From Pseudomonadota bacterium (lineage in GTDB: Bacteria > Pseudomonadota > Alphaproteobacteria > Rhizobiales > Rhizobiaceae): a DNA stretch of 64,000 bases. Positions 16,115 to 25,013 of the stretch are shown here, one piece after another; position 1 is the stretch's first letter; every line of letters starts with the position of its first letter. Below the pieces are notes generated by a model. The model did no database searches and was not told the DNA's origin. It saw only the letters and a program-made list of their open reading frames with translations. Both the position numbers and the translations under genes were made by a program. The stretch covers positions 1 to 64,000 of the forward strand of contig JAEWLS010000042.1 of the NCBI GenBank assembly GCA_023457435.1. Direction: 5' to 3'.

Positions 16115-18058
16115 TTAGCGCGTGACGTTGGCGTCCGGCTGCATCTGGTCGGCGATGGCAGAATAGTCAGCCTTCTCGCCGGCTTCGGACTGTCCGGGTA
16201 CTGAGAATACCTGCCCAGGCCAGATACGGTCGGCGTCGGCGATCTGCGGCTGGTTCGCGACGTAGATGGTGGTGTAGCGGATGCCCTTGCCGTAGACGCG
16301 GCGCGAGATGCGCCACAACGTGTCGCCGCGGCGAATGATCACCGCACCGGTCACGTTCTGTAGCTTCGGCTGCGTCAAGTCGGGCTCCGCCGGCGCCGCA
16401 GGTGCCGCCGCGACCTCAACGGGCTTTTCGGGTGCCGGCGCGGCAGGTTCCGCAGGCTTGGCAGCCGCGACTTCAGCCGGCTTCTCCGCAGGAACGGCAG
16501 GTGCCGCCGGCTCCGGCTTTGCGGCCGCGACCTCCGCGGGCTTGTCCGCCGGCACGGCAGGCTGTTCCGGCGCGGCAGGCTTCTCCGGCGCGGCGGCGAT
16601 TTCGCCTGGCACGGGCGGCTTTGGAGCGGCCGGCGCCGCCGGCGCGGGCTTGGGCTCAGCCGCCGGAGGGGCGACCGCGGCGACCGCCTCGCCCGGTTCC
16701 CGCTCGAAAGGGACTGCCGCGCGAGCGACCACCTCGGCATTCTTGCCGATCAGGTCGGCACGCATGACGTAATGCCCGACTTCCAGTTCCTTGTTCGCCT
16801 CGACGAGGAAGCGGCCGCCCTCGGAGACTATCGAGTCTCCAAGCAGCATCTCGTTGGCGTAGGCACGCACCGTGTAACCGCGTGCCGCGCTGCCCGCGAC
16901 GAAGACACGGCTGCCTTCGATCTCGACCGCTTCGACGATGACAGCGGGACGCGGCGTCGGCACAGGGTCAGGGACTGGCGCCGGCTGCGTCACGGGCGGA
17001 TTGGCGATCTCTGCGGGCTTCGCCGGTTCCGGCTGGGCGGCAGCGACTTCCGCGGGCTCGGCAGGCTCGGCAGGCTTCGCCGGTTCCGGTTGCGCCGCTG
17101 CAACTTCGGCCGGCTTGGCCGGCTCGGCAGGCTTCGCCGGCTCCGGTTGCGCGGCCGCCACTTCCGCGGGCTTGGCCGGCTCGGCAGGCTTCGCCGGTTC
17201 AGGCTGTGCGGCTGCGACTTCCGCGGGCTTGGCCGGCTCGGCAGGCTTCGCCGGTTCCGGCTGCGCGGCTGCGACTTCCGCGGGCTTGGCCGGCTCCGCA
17301 GGCTTCGCCGGTTCCGGCTGCGCCGCTGCAACTTCCGCGGGCTTGGCCGGCTCCGCAGGCTTCGCCGGTTCAGGCTCTGCGGCTGCGACTTCCGCGGGCT
17401 TGGCCGGCTCGGCAGGCTTCGCCGGTTCCGGCTGCGCGGCTGCGACTTCCGCCGGCTTTGCAGGTTCAGAGGGCGCTGCCGGCGCGGTGATGATCTCGCT
17501 TGGCTTGCCCGGCTCCTCGACCATCGCCAGCACCTGGCCGTCGGCCTTCTCCGGTATCGATACGATCGCCGTCTGGGCCGAGATCAGGACGACATTGTCC
17601 TCGCTCGTGGAGCGCAGCTTCAGCGTGTAGTCTCCCGGTTTCAGGGGTTCGTCGCAGACGATCGCGAACTCGCCTTCCGGCGTCGCCGTGTGCTCGCCCC
17701 ACACCTTGGCCTCGGTGAAGACCTCGACCTTCGACTTGGGCATCGCCGTGCCGGCAATAACGATATTGCCGTTCGCTTCGACCCGAACGAGGTCGAAGGC
17801 AGGCAGCGTCTGCGCCGGCTTCTCCTCGACGACGGCCGGAGCGGCAGGTTCGCCGGGCTTCGCAGCATCGGGCGCGGGAACCACCGCGGCGGGCGGCGTC
17901 GCCGCCGGTGGAGTCTGGACCGGCGGCACGGCCGCGAGCTCGGTCTTCGGCTCCGGCGGGAACAAGATATCGGCAGCGCCCGTCAGATAGGCGGTGGCGG
18001 CGGCGGCAGCAGTTCCGCCGACCAGAAAGAGGACAACCCTGAGGGAGTCGATGACCAT
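16115..18058 (-). CDS. Membrane-anchored LysM protein with Ala/Pro/Glu repeats
   Basis: 647 residues. One N-terminal membrane anchor lies at about 6-27. An Ig-like module (VRVEANGNIVIAGTA, about 92-175) follows, then seven full copies and one partial copy of a 19-residue repeat (AAAQPEPAKPAEPAKPAEV). A second Ig-like module (VEIEGSRVFVAGSA) and a LysM domain at about 573-622 (RRGDTLWRIS, NQPQIADADRIWPGQVF) complete it. LysM binds peptidoglycan, so the repeat probably acts as a periplasm-spanning linker. Such proteins are common in Rhizobiales; the cellular role is unknown. Confidence 0.88.
   Translation of the reverse strand: MVIDSLRVVLFLVGGTAAAAATAYLTGAADILFPPEPKTELAAVPPVQTPPAATPPAAVVPAPDAAKPGEPAAPAVVEEKPAQTLPAFDLVRVEANGNIVIAGTAMPKSKVEVFTEAKVWGEHTATPEGEFAIVCDEPLKPGDYTLKLRSTSEDNVVLISAQTAIVSIPEKADGQVLAMVEEPGKPSEIITAPAAPSEPAKPAEVAAAQPEPAKPAEPAKPAEVAAAEPEPAKPAEPAKPAEVAAAQPEPAKPAEPAKPAEVAAAQPEPAKPAEPAKPAEVAAAQPEPAKPAEPAKPAEVAAAQPEPAKPAEPAKPAEVAAAQPEPAKPAEPAEPAEVAAAQPEPAKPAEIANPPVTQPAPVPDPVPTPRPAVIVEAVEIEGSRVFVAGSAARGYTVRAYANEMLLGDSIVSEGGRFLVEANKELEVGHYVMRADLIGKNAEVVARAAVPFEREPGEAVAAVAPPAAEPKPAPAAPAAPKPPVPGEIAAAPEKPAAPEQPAVPADKPAEVAAAKPEPAAPAVPAEKPAEVAAAKPAEPAAPAPEKPVEVAAAPAAPAEPDLTQPKLQNVTGAVIIRRGDTLWRISRRVYGKGIRYTTIYVANQPQIADADRIWPGQVFSVPGQSEAGEKADYSAIADQMQPDANVTR
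17011..17461 (-). repeat. 57-bp coding tandem repeat, about 7.5 copies
   Basis: In-frame tandem array within the LysM protein gene. The 57-bp period equals 19 codons, and copies differ mainly at synonymous positions plus one Q-to-E and one K-to-E change. Near identity at DNA level indicates recent slippage or unequal crossover, so copy number is expected to vary between strains. Confidence 0.93.
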
Positions 18059-18164
18059 TCGTAAATCCTTAAGCCCTGGAAAGGTCTAGCCCGTTTCAAA
18101 CACTGTCACAAGGATGGTGGATAAGGCCCTTGACCAGTCACGACACCGGTCCTCAAAGGGTTTT

Positions 18165-18776
18165 ATGGCCACGATTCGATCCATCTGCGTCTACTGCGGC
18201 TCCTCACCCGGCCGCGGCGAAATCTACGTCAAGTCCGGAGAGGCGCTGGGCGTCGCCATCGCCGACAGCGGCCTGCGCCTCGTCTTCGGCGGCGGCAACA
18301 AGGGCATCATGGGCGCGGTGGCGCGGGGCGCGCTCCAGCGCGGCGGTGCGGTGACCGGCATCATTCCGAGATTCCTCATCGACCGCGAAGGCTCCGGCGT
18401 CGCGCCCGGTCTCTATGACGAGCTGATCGTCACGGCCGACATGCACGAGCGCAAGCATACGATGTTCGAGAAATCCGACGCATTCGTGGCATTGCCCGGC
18501 GGAATCGGTACGGTCGAGGAGATCGTCGAGATCATGACCTGGGCGCAGCTCGGCCGCCACCGCAAGCCGATGGTGTTCGCCAACATCGGAGGCTTCTGGG
18601 ATCCGATGCTGATGCTGATCGAGCACATGAAGCGCGAGGGCTTCCTGCACTCGCAGCACCTCGTTCAGCCGCTGGTGATCGGCGACGTCGGCGAGATCGT
18701 GCCCGCCATCATGGCGGCGGCGCGCGACGTGCCCGCGGCGCGCGACGGCGACCCCGCGGTGATCGAGCGGCTCTAG
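18165..18776 (+). CDS. LOG family protein (TIGR00730; nucleoside 5'-monophosphate phosphoribohydrolase)
   Basis: 203 residues from the ATG after AAAGGG. Family motifs are FGGGNKGIMGAVA at 41-53, HERKHTMF (R96, K97) and the catalytic-loop PGGIGTVEE at 111-119. LOG enzymes release ribose 5-phosphate from N6-modified or plain AMP; plant and some bacterial members make active cytokinins. The housekeeping role in this bacterium is not resolved by sequence. It is divergent from the LysM protein gene. Confidence 0.92.
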   Translation: MATIRSICVYCGSSPGRGEIYVKSGEALGVAIADSGLRLVFGGGNKGIMGAVARGALQRGGAVTGIIPRFLIDREGSGVAPGLYDELIVTADMHERKHTMFEKSDAFVALPGGIGTVEEIVEIMTWAQLGRHRKPMVFANIGGFWDPMLMLIEHMKREGFLHSQHLVQPLVIGDVGEIVPAIMAAARDVPAARDGDPAVIERL

Positions 18777-18805
18777 AGCCTGTTCTACCTGAACTGAAAC
18801 GGGCG

Positions 18806-19489
18806 CTAGCCGCGGCGCAGATCCTGGACCACCGCTCCGTGCTCGAGGATCTCGTCCTCGTGCCCCTTCTCGCGCCAGGGCTCGGCGAGCGCCGCCTCGT
18901 ACCATTCGCGCATTGCCGGAAGCGTCAGCAGGCGGTCGACATAGGCAGCGGTTTCATGCCCGAAGTCGAGGTCGAAGCTCTGCGCCCGAAACGCCACCGG
19001 CGCGAAGAAGGCGTCTACCGCGGTGAAGCCCTCGCCGGCAAGAAACGGACCTCCGAAGCGCCGCAGACCGTCGCTCCACAGCTCGCCGATGCGGTCCATG
19101 TTGCGCAGCAACGGCCGCGGCCGCTCATGCAGCCTGACCCGCAGACCGCAGCTCATGCCGCACATGTTGCGCAGAGCCTGGAATGACGAATGCATCTCGG
19201 CGGCAGCGGAACGCGACCACGCGCGCGCCTTCGCATCGCCCGCCCAAACTCCCTGATGCCGCTCGGCGAGATATTCGACGATGGCGAGCGAGTCCCACAC
19301 CGCCCAGCCGTCGTCGACCAGGCAAGGCACGCGGCCGGACGGCGAGATGGGCTTGTAGGTCGGCACGCTGTCGCCGCCCGGAAACGGGATTTGCCGCTCC
19401 TCGAAGGCGATGCCGAGCGTCTTCATCAGCACCCATGGGCGCAGCGACCACGAGGAGTAGTTCTTGTTGGCGATGAGCAGAGTGTACAT
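18806..19489 (-). CDS. Glutathione S-transferase family protein
   Basis: 227 residues. An N-terminal thioredoxin-like domain starts YTLLIANKNYSSWSLRPWVL, with the glutathione-binding SPSGRVPCLVDDG and DSLAIVEYL segments, followed by an all-helical C-terminal domain. Substrate is unknown. It begins 2 bp after the rarD stop, so the two genes are co-transcribed. Confidence 0.9.
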   Translation of the reverse strand: MYTLLIANKNYSSWSLRPWVLMKTLGIAFEERQIPFPGGDSVPTYKPISPSGRVPCLVDDGWAVWDSLAIVEYLAERHQGVWAGDAKARAWSRSAAAEMHSSFQALRNMCGMSCGLRVRLHERPRPLLRNMDRIGELWSDGLRRFGGPFLAGEGFTAVDAFFAPVAFRAQSFDLDFGHETAAYVDRLLTLPAMREWYEAALAEPWREKGHEDEILEHGAVVQDLRRG

Positions 19490-19491
19490 CG

Positions 19492-20400
19492 TCAGCGCAC
19501 CCGGTTGCTAAAGATCGAGAAGGTGTATAGCGCCAGCGCCGCCCAGATCAGGCCGAAGGCGGCGACGCGGTACGGTCCGAACGGCTCGCCGAACAGGAAG
19601 ACGCCATTGGCGGCTATCAGCGTCGGGGCGATGTACTGCATGATGCCGACGGTCGAGAGCCGCAGCCGCCTGGCACCATAGGCGAACAGGATCAGCGGCC
19701 CGGCGGTGAGCGGGCCGGCCGCCACCATCAGAAGCGGGTTCCAGCCCTCAAGGAAATGCGTGCTGCCCAACGAAAATTGATAGGTGAGCCAGGCGATGGC
19801 TAGCGGCGACAGCAACAGCACTTCGAGGAAGAAGCCCGGCGTCGGCCCAACCGGCAGCGTCTTGCGCAGGTAGCCGTAGGCCGCGAAGCTCAGAGCCAGC
19901 GTCAGCGACACCCAGGGCAAGCCACCGGCGTCGACCGCCATGACGGCGACAGCCAACGCGGCAAGCCCCACCGCGCCGACCTGCAGGCGGGTAAGCCGCT
20001 CACCGAGCATCACCGCGCCGACCACGATCGTGACCAGCGGGTTGACGTAGTAGCCGAGCGCCGTCTCGACCGTGCGCCCGACGGCGACGGCCCAGACATA
20101 GATGCCCCAGTTCACGGCGATGATCACCGCGGTCAGCATGCCCATGGCGAGAAGGCGCGGCGAGCGCAGCGCAGCGCGGACCTCGGCGAAGCCTCCGGCG
20201 ACCAGCATGATGGCGGCGGCAAAAGGCAGCGACCACAGGATGCGGTTCGCGACCACTTCCGCCGTCGGAATATGCGCGACCGCCTTCATGTAGATCGGCA
20301 GGAAGCCCCACAGCAGGTAGGAGAGCAGCGCGGCAACGAAGCCGCTGCGCGCGGCGGCGTCCGCATCGAGCGTCTGCGAGGTCGGCGTTCTGTCGAGCAT
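19492..20400 (-). CDS. rarD: EamA family transporter RarD
   Basis: 302 residues with about ten hydrophobic helices in two EamA repeats. RarD landmarks include SYLLWGFLPIYMKAV, NRILWSLPFA and the mid-protein NWGIYVWAV. The C-terminal half ends with GLIWAALALYTF. Drug/metabolite-superfamily permease of the inner membrane, substrate not established (E. coli RarD is linked to chloramphenicol sensitivity by name only). First gene of a pair with GST. Confidence 0.9.
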   Translation of the reverse strand: MLDRTPTSQTLDADAAARSGFVAALLSYLLWGFLPIYMKAVAHIPTAEVVANRILWSLPFAAAIMLVAGGFAEVRAALRSPRLLAMGMLTAVIIAVNWGIYVWAVAVGRTVETALGYYVNPLVTIVVGAVMLGERLTRLQVGAVGLAALAVAVMAVDAGGLPWVSLTLALSFAAYGYLRKTLPVGPTPGFFLEVLLLSPLAIAWLTYQFSLGSTHFLEGWNPLLMVAAGPLTAGPLILFAYGARRLRLSTVGIMQYIAPTLIAANGVFLFGEPFGPYRVAAFGLIWAALALYTFSIFSNRVR

Positions 20401-20511
20401 GGCGACCTGCTACGCCAGCGAGTGGCTCGCCACCAACGCATATTTCTGATGCCAGGATCGCGACAGGCTGATGCAATCGGCCGGCCGACATCGACCAGGC
20501 CGTGCTGGAGC

Positions 20512-22125
20512 CTATTCGGCGGCGATGCGGCTGCCTTCGCGGTTCTTCACCAGCTTGTAGACGATGGAATCCATCAGCGCCTGGAACGACGCGTCGATGA
20601 TGTTCTCGGAGACGCCAACGGTCCACCAGCGGTCGCCGGACGCATCGTGCGACTCGATCAGCACGCGGGTGATCGCCTCGGTTCCGCCGTTGAGGATACG
20701 GACCTTGAAGTCGACCAGCTCCATGTCCTCGATCTCGGACTGATACTTGCCGAGGTCCTTGCGCAGCGCGATGTCGAGCGCGTTGACCGGTCCGCTGCCC
20801 TCGGCGACCGACATCCGGGTCTCGCCCTCCACCGTCACCTTCACCACCGCTTCCGAAACCGTCTTCAGCACGCCGTTGGCGTCGAAACGGCGCTCGACCA
20901 TGCAGCGGAACGATTCGACGCGGAAGAAATCGGGGATGCCGCCGAGCGCGCGCCGCGCCAGCAGGTCGAAGGAGGCGTCGGCGCCCTCATAGGCATAACC
21001 CTGCGACTCGCGCTCCTTGACCAGCGCGATCAGCGTGTCGAGGCGCGGGTCGTCCTTGCCGACATCGATGCCGCGCCGCTTCAGCTCGGCGATGAAGTTC
21101 GCCTTGCCGCCCTGATCCGAGACCATGACGCGGCGGCGGTTGCCGACGCTTTCCGGCGGTACGTGCTCGTAGGTTTTCGGCTCCTTCAGCAGCGCCGAGG
21201 CGTGGATGCCGGCCTTGGTGGCGAAGGCCGAGCGGCCGACATAAGGCGCCTGGGGCTCCGGCGCGCGGTTGAGCAGCTCGTCGAAGGCCAGCGACAGGCG
21301 CGAGATGCCCTCCAGCGCGTCGTCCGCGATTCCCGTGACGAAGCGCTCCGACCATGCCGGCTTCAGCATCAGCGTCGGGATGATCGTGACCAGGTTGGCG
21401 TTGCCGCAGCGCTCGCCGATGCCGTTCAGCGTGCCCTGGATCTGGCGCACGCCGGCGTCGACCGCGGCGAGCGAGTTCGCCACCGCCTGGCCGGTGTCGT
21501 CATGGGCGTGGATGCCGAGACTGGCGCCGGGTATGCCCGAGGCGATCACCTTGCCGACGATGTCGCGCACCTCCTGCGGCTGCGTGCCGCCGTTGGTGTC
21601 GCACAGCACGACCCAGCGCGCACCGGCCTCGAATGCCGTCTTGGCGCAGGCCAGCGCGTAGTCCGGATTGTTCTTGAAGCCGTCGAAGAAGTGCTCGCAG
21701 TCGACCATCGGCTCGCGTCCGGCGGCTGCTGCCGCCTTCACCGATTCCGCGATCGATTCGAGATTTTCCTCGTTGGTGCAGCCGAGCGCGACGCGGACGT
21801 GATAGTCCCAGCTCTTGGCGACGTAGCAGATGGCGTCCGACTTCGCCTGGACGAGCGCCGCGATCCCCGGATCGTTCGAGGCCGAGACCCCGGCCCGCTT
21901 GGTCATGCCGAAGGCGACGAACTTGCCGCGGCTCGTCCGCTTCTTCTGGAAGAACGCCGTGTCCGTCGGGTTGGCGCCGGGATAGCCGCCCTCGATGTAG
22001 TCGATGCCGAAGGCGTCCAGCATCGAGGCGATCTGGATCTTGTCCTCGACCGAGAAGTCGATGCCCGGCGTCTGCTGACCGTCTCTCAGCGTCGTGTCGA
22101 AAAGGTAGATGCGTTCGCGTGTCAT
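20512..22125 (-). CDS. cimA: (R)-citramalate synthase
   Basis: 537 residues from MTRERIYLFDTT. The HMGL-type TIM barrel has the catalytic LFDTTLRDGQQTPG segment at 8-21 and the metal-binding GIHAHDDTG; NGIGERCGNA is the second family signature. A LeuA-type dimerisation/regulatory domain occupies about 400-530. It condenses acetyl-CoA and pyruvate to citramalate, the threonine-independent route to isoleucine. I prefer CimA over 2-isopropylmalate synthase because of length and the FFxKKxTSRGKFVAFG region. Its ATG overlaps the pip stop. Confidence 0.9.
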   Translation of the reverse strand: MTRERIYLFDTTLRDGQQTPGIDFSVEDKIQIASMLDAFGIDYIEGGYPGANPTDTAFFQKKRTSRGKFVAFGMTKRAGVSASNDPGIAALVQAKSDAICYVAKSWDYHVRVALGCTNEENLESIAESVKAAAAAGREPMVDCEHFFDGFKNNPDYALACAKTAFEAGARWVVLCDTNGGTQPQEVRDIVGKVIASGIPGASLGIHAHDDTGQAVANSLAAVDAGVRQIQGTLNGIGERCGNANLVTIIPTLMLKPAWSERFVTGIADDALEGISRLSLAFDELLNRAPEPQAPYVGRSAFATKAGIHASALLKEPKTYEHVPPESVGNRRRVMVSDQGGKANFIAELKRRGIDVGKDDPRLDTLIALVKERESQGYAYEGADASFDLLARRALGGIPDFFRVESFRCMVERRFDANGVLKTVSEAVVKVTVEGETRMSVAEGSGPVNALDIALRKDLGKYQSEIEDMELVDFKVRILNGGTEAITRVLIESHDASGDRWWTVGVSENIIDASFQALMDSIVYKLVKNREGSRIAAE

Positions 22126-23069
22126 CGTGAAAACCTGTCCGTCGCCTCGAGCAGGCGATCGAGTATGCCGGGCTCGGTGTAAGCGTGGCCGGCGCCTTCG
22201 ATCAGGTGGAGATCGGCGTCGGTCCAGACCTTCGATAGCTCCCAGGCGTAGCGCGCCGGGCATGGCATGTCGTAGCGGCCGTGGACGATGACGCCCGGAA
22301 TGCCGCGCAGCCTATGCGCATCGTCGATGAGCTGGCGCTCGCGCAGCCAGCCGCCGTGGACGAAGAAGTGGTTCTCGATGCGCGCGAAGGCGAGAGCGAA
22401 ACGGTCGTCGCCATGCTGGGCGGTGCGCGCCGCGTCAGGCAGGAGCGTGATCGTCTCGCCTTCCCACACGCTCCACGCCTTGGCCGCCTCGATGCGCTTC
22501 GCCTCGTCCGCGCCGGTCAGCAGCTTGTGATACGCGGTCATCATGTTGCCGCGCTCTTCCGGCGCGATCGGCGCGACGAAGCGCTCCCACTTGTCGGGAA
22601 ACATCTCCGAGACGCCGAATTGATAGTACCAGTCGAGCTCGGCGCGCGAGAGCGTGTAGACGCCGCGCAGCACCAGTTCGCTCACCCGCTGCGGATGGGT
22701 CTCGGCATAGGCGAGCGCGAGCGTCGATCCCCACGAACCGCCGAACACGAGCCACTTTTCGACGCCGAATTTTTCGCGCAGCCGCTCGATGTCGGCGACG
22801 AGGTGCCATGTCGTGTTCGCCTCGAGCGAGGCGTAGGGGGTCGACTTCCCGCAGCCGCGCTGGTCGAACAGGATGACGTCGTAGCGCGTCGGGTCGAACA
22901 GGCGGCGCATGGTCGGCGAAATGCCGCCGCCCGGTCCGCCATGGAGGAATACGGCGGGCTTGGCGCCCTTCGTACCGACCCGCTCCCAGTAGATCGTGTG
23001 GCCGTCGCCGACGTCCATGAAGCCGGTCTCGAACGGCTCGATCTCGGGGTAAAGCTGGCGCGGGCTCAT
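22122..23069 (-). CDS. pip: Prolyl aminopeptidase (S33 family)
   Basis: 315 residues, the usual Pip length. Alpha/beta-hydrolase with oxyanion motif HGGPGGG at 43-49, nucleophile S112 in GGSWGS, D267 in GRYDMPCP and H295 in GAGHAY. Pip removes N-terminal proline from peptides in the cytoplasm. Four-base ATGA overlaps join it to the GFA gene upstream and cimA downstream. Confidence 0.95.
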   Translation of the reverse strand: MSPRQLYPEIEPFETGFMDVGDGHTIYWERVGTKGAKPAVFLHGGPGGGISPTMRRLFDPTRYDVILFDQRGCGKSTPYASLEANTTWHLVADIERLREKFGVEKWLVFGGSWGSTLALAYAETHPQRVSELVLRGVYTLSRAELDWYYQFGVSEMFPDKWERFVAPIAPEERGNMMTAYHKLLTGADEAKRIEAAKAWSVWEGETITLLPDAARTAQHGDDRFALAFARIENHFFVHGGWLRERQLIDDAHRLRGIPGVIVHGRYDMPCPARYAWELSKVWTDADLHLIEGAGHAYTEPGILDRLLEATDRFSR

Positions 23070-23530
23070 CGCTGCTCCTTCGGCCACACGGCCGTGTCGT
23101 GATCGGGGTGCTGGAGGTTGACGATCTTCGCCTTCTCGGCCTCGCGCCGCGCGATCTCTTCCGGTGTGCGGCCCGGCAGATGCGGCAGGGCCTCGAACCA
23201 CGGCAGCTTGCCCTCGGTGTTGACCTCGCGGGTCGGTCGGGCGGCTGCAGGATCGTCGAGCGCGCCGACGGCGATCTCCGCCTCCTCCCCGTCATAGCGG
23301 AACGCCAGCGGCGTGCCGCAGGCCGCGCAGAACAGCCGCTCCGCCGCGCTGGAGCTGCGGAAGGCAGCCGGTATGCCGCGCGTCCACTCCAGCCCCTGCA
23401 CCGTGACGAAGATGCCGAAGATGTTGCCCATCGCCTTCTGGCACATACGACAGTGGCAAAGGCCGGACCCGCCGAGAGCCGAGCCGCGGAAGCGCACCGC
23501 GCCGCACTGACAGCCGCCGGCAACGCTCAT
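23066..23530 (-). CDS. GFA family protein (first of two tandem copies)
   Basis: 154 residues. The zinc-binding cysteines of the glutathione-dependent formaldehyde-activating (GFA, Mss4-like) fold are all present: C7/C9 (CQCG), C25/C27/C30 (CHCRMC) and C68/C71 (CAAC). GFA proteins are usually of unknown substrate; the archetype accelerates S-hydroxymethylglutathione formation. It overlaps the neighbouring GFA gene and pip by 4 bp each. Confidence 0.9.
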   Translation of the reverse strand: MSVAGGCQCGAVRFRGSALGGSGLCHCRMCQKAMGNIFGIFVTVQGLEWTRGIPAAFRSSSAAERLFCAACGTPLAFRYDGEEAEIAVGALDDPAAARPTREVNTEGKLPWFEALPHLPGRTPEEIARREAEKAKIVNLQHPDHDTAVWPKEQR

Positions 23531-24018
23531 CGCGAGCCCCTCGCCGGCCACTGGTCCGTGTCGTAGTCGGGGTGCTGATAGTTTTCGAGCTCGCGCAGGT
23601 ACGTTGCGCTGCCGGCGTCGGCATCGGTCGCCTCGCCGGGCAGAGACGGGATGTCGTCGGCGTAGGGCAGCTTGGCCTCGATACCCCACTGGATCGTCGG
23701 CATCAGCTCTTCGGGATGGTCGAACGCGCCGATGGCCAGCGCCACGCCGTCCGGCGCCTCGAAGGTCAACGGCGTGCCGCATTCGGCGCAGAAGCCCCGC
23801 TGCACATGGTTCGACGAGCGGAAGCGTTTCGGCTGGCCGCGCGTCCACGTCAGCCCGCCAGCCGGTGCGGTCGCCAGCGGCGCGTAGAAATTGCCGAATG
23901 CCTTCTGGCACATGCGGCAATGGCACACCGACACGTTGGACAGTGCGCCATCGACGCGGAAGCGCACGGCGCCGCACTGGCACCCGCCGCTGTAGGTCGG
24001 ACGGTTATCGAGGCTCAT
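23527..24018 (-). CDS. GFA family protein (second tandem copy)
   Basis: 163 residues with the same seven-cysteine pattern (C13/C15, C32/C34/C37, C77/C80). The C-terminal end QHPDYDTDQWP resembles QHPDHDTAVWP of the neighbouring copy, showing a tandem duplication. The rest has diverged substantially, so the two may act on different substrates or as a heterodimer (inference). It starts 17 bp after the VOC gene. Confidence 0.9.
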   Translation of the reverse strand: MSLDNRPTYSGGCQCGAVRFRVDGALSNVSVCHCRMCQKAFGNFYAPLATAPAGGLTWTRGQPKRFRSSNHVQRGFCAECGTPLTFEAPDGVALAIGAFDHPEELMPTIQWGIEAKLPYADDIPSLPGEATDADAGSATYLRELENYQHPDYDTDQWPARGSR

Positions 24019-24035
24019 GCGAGCCTCCTGCAGTC

Positions 24036-24419
24036 CTATGCAGGTGCATGGCACACCGCCTCGACGTTGTTGCCGTCCGGGTCGTAGACGAAGGCGGCGT
24101 AGTAATTCGGGTGGTAGTCCTTGCGTACGCCGGGCTTGCCGTTGTCGCGCCCGCCGGCGCCCATCGCCGCTGCGTAGAAGGCGTCGACTTCGGCGTGGTT
24201 GCGTGCGGTGAAGGCGTAATGGCGGCCGGGGCCTGCCTCGGCGGCCTCGACGACCCAGAAATCCGGCTTCTCGCGGCCGTATCCTGCATAGCCCTTGCCG
24301 CCGGTATACTCGGCCGGCACTTCCATCAGCACGCTCGCGCCGATGGCGGCCATCGCCGCATCGTAGAAGGTCTTCGACTTTTTCCAGTCGGTGGCGAAGA
24401 CGCCGCAATGGTCGATCAT
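24036..24419 (-). CDS. VOC family protein (glyoxalase/bleomycin-resistance fold)
   Basis: 127 residues. Features of the fold are the N-terminal MIDHCGVFATDWKKSKTFY, the central HYAFTARNHAEVDAFY, and the C-terminal YDPDGNNVEAVCH, which supplies a metal-ligand Glu. VOC proteins include glyoxalases, dioxygenases and antibiotic-binding proteins; the substrate cannot be assigned. Linkage to two GFA genes suggests a small-electrophile or glutathione context (inference). Confidence 0.88.
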   Translation of the reverse strand: MIDHCGVFATDWKKSKTFYDAAMAAIGASVLMEVPAEYTGGKGYAGYGREKPDFWVVEAAEAGPGRHYAFTARNHAEVDAFYAAAMGAGGRDNGKPGVRKDYHPNYYAAFVYDPDGNNVEAVCHAPA

Positions 24420-24826
24420 GGGTGCTGTTCCTCCGGTTGCAGTGACAACATGGGCGCAACGCCGGCGGTCTGGCCTGCGGTGCAGACGATGTGCGCACAC
24501 ACGCCGTCGATATCGCGCAGCACATCGTCGTTCCAGAAGCGCAGGACGGTCCAGCCCAGCGATCGCAGATCTTCCGTGCGTGCCGCGTCGGAAATCGCCA
24601 TCACGTCGTCGCCATGCTGCGAACCGTCCACCTCGACGATCAGGCGATGCGACGGGCACGCGAAATCGACGATGTAGCCGGAAATCGGCATCTGGCGGCG
24701 AAACGAAAGCCCACCGAGCCGATGAGCGCGCAGCTCGTTCCAGAGCTTCAGCTCCGCGTCCGTGAGCGCCTTTCGCATGCGGCGCGCGCGCTTGCGGTTG
24801 GTATCGGTGACGTGGAAGTGGCTCAT
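24416..24826 (-). CDS. DUF559 endonuclease-like protein
   Basis: 136 residues. Family pattern ARRMRKALTDAELKLWNELR, then LSFRRQMPISGYIVDFAC and LIVEVDGSQH, and a final VLRFWNDDVL. DUF559 is related to the Vsr/restriction-endonuclease fold; the D/E-x-K-like residues (VDF, EVDG) are present. Genuine activity is rarely tested. The ATG is preferred over an in-frame GTG three codons earlier. First gene of a six-gene chain running to cimA, joined to the VOC gene by ATGA. Confidence 0.88.
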   Translation of the reverse strand: MSHFHVTDTNRKRARRMRKALTDAELKLWNELRAHRLGGLSFRRQMPISGYIVDFACPSHRLIVEVDGSQHGDDVMAISDAARTEDLRSLGWTVLRFWNDDVLRDIDGVCAHIVCTAGQTAGVAPMLSLQPEEQHP

Positions 24827-24850
24827 GCGGTCCACGCCAGCACTCGGTCG

Positions 24851-25004
24851 CCCCCCTCTGTCCTGCCGGACATCTCCCCCTCAAGGGGGGAGATTGGCAG
24901 TTCGGACCTCACATCTCCATCTGCGAGGTTTGATATGGGCGATGGTCGCGGTGCAAGCCAATCTCCCCCCTTGAGGGGGAGATGTCCGGCAGGACAGAGG
25001 GGGG
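24851..25004. repeat. Palindromic intergenic repeat: two perfect 48-bp inverted arms
   Basis: Arms at 24851-24898 and 24957-25004 are exact reverse complements, separated by 58 bp. Each arm itself contains a short hairpin (TCTCCCCC-TCAA-GGGGGGAGA). It fills the gap between the DUF559 gene and the cysS stop. The CCTGCCGGACATCTCCCCCTC core resembles a dispersed element I associate with Mesorhizobium-type genomes; transcribed, it would form a very stable stem that could end or protect either transcript. Confidence 0.85.
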
Positions 25005-25013
25005 TGAAATGCC

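Noticed and set aside
17011..17461. Regular repeats suggesting a CRISPR array
   Set aside because: The 57-bp units are contiguous, in frame, without spacers, and encode an Ala/Pro/Glu linker in a LysM protein.
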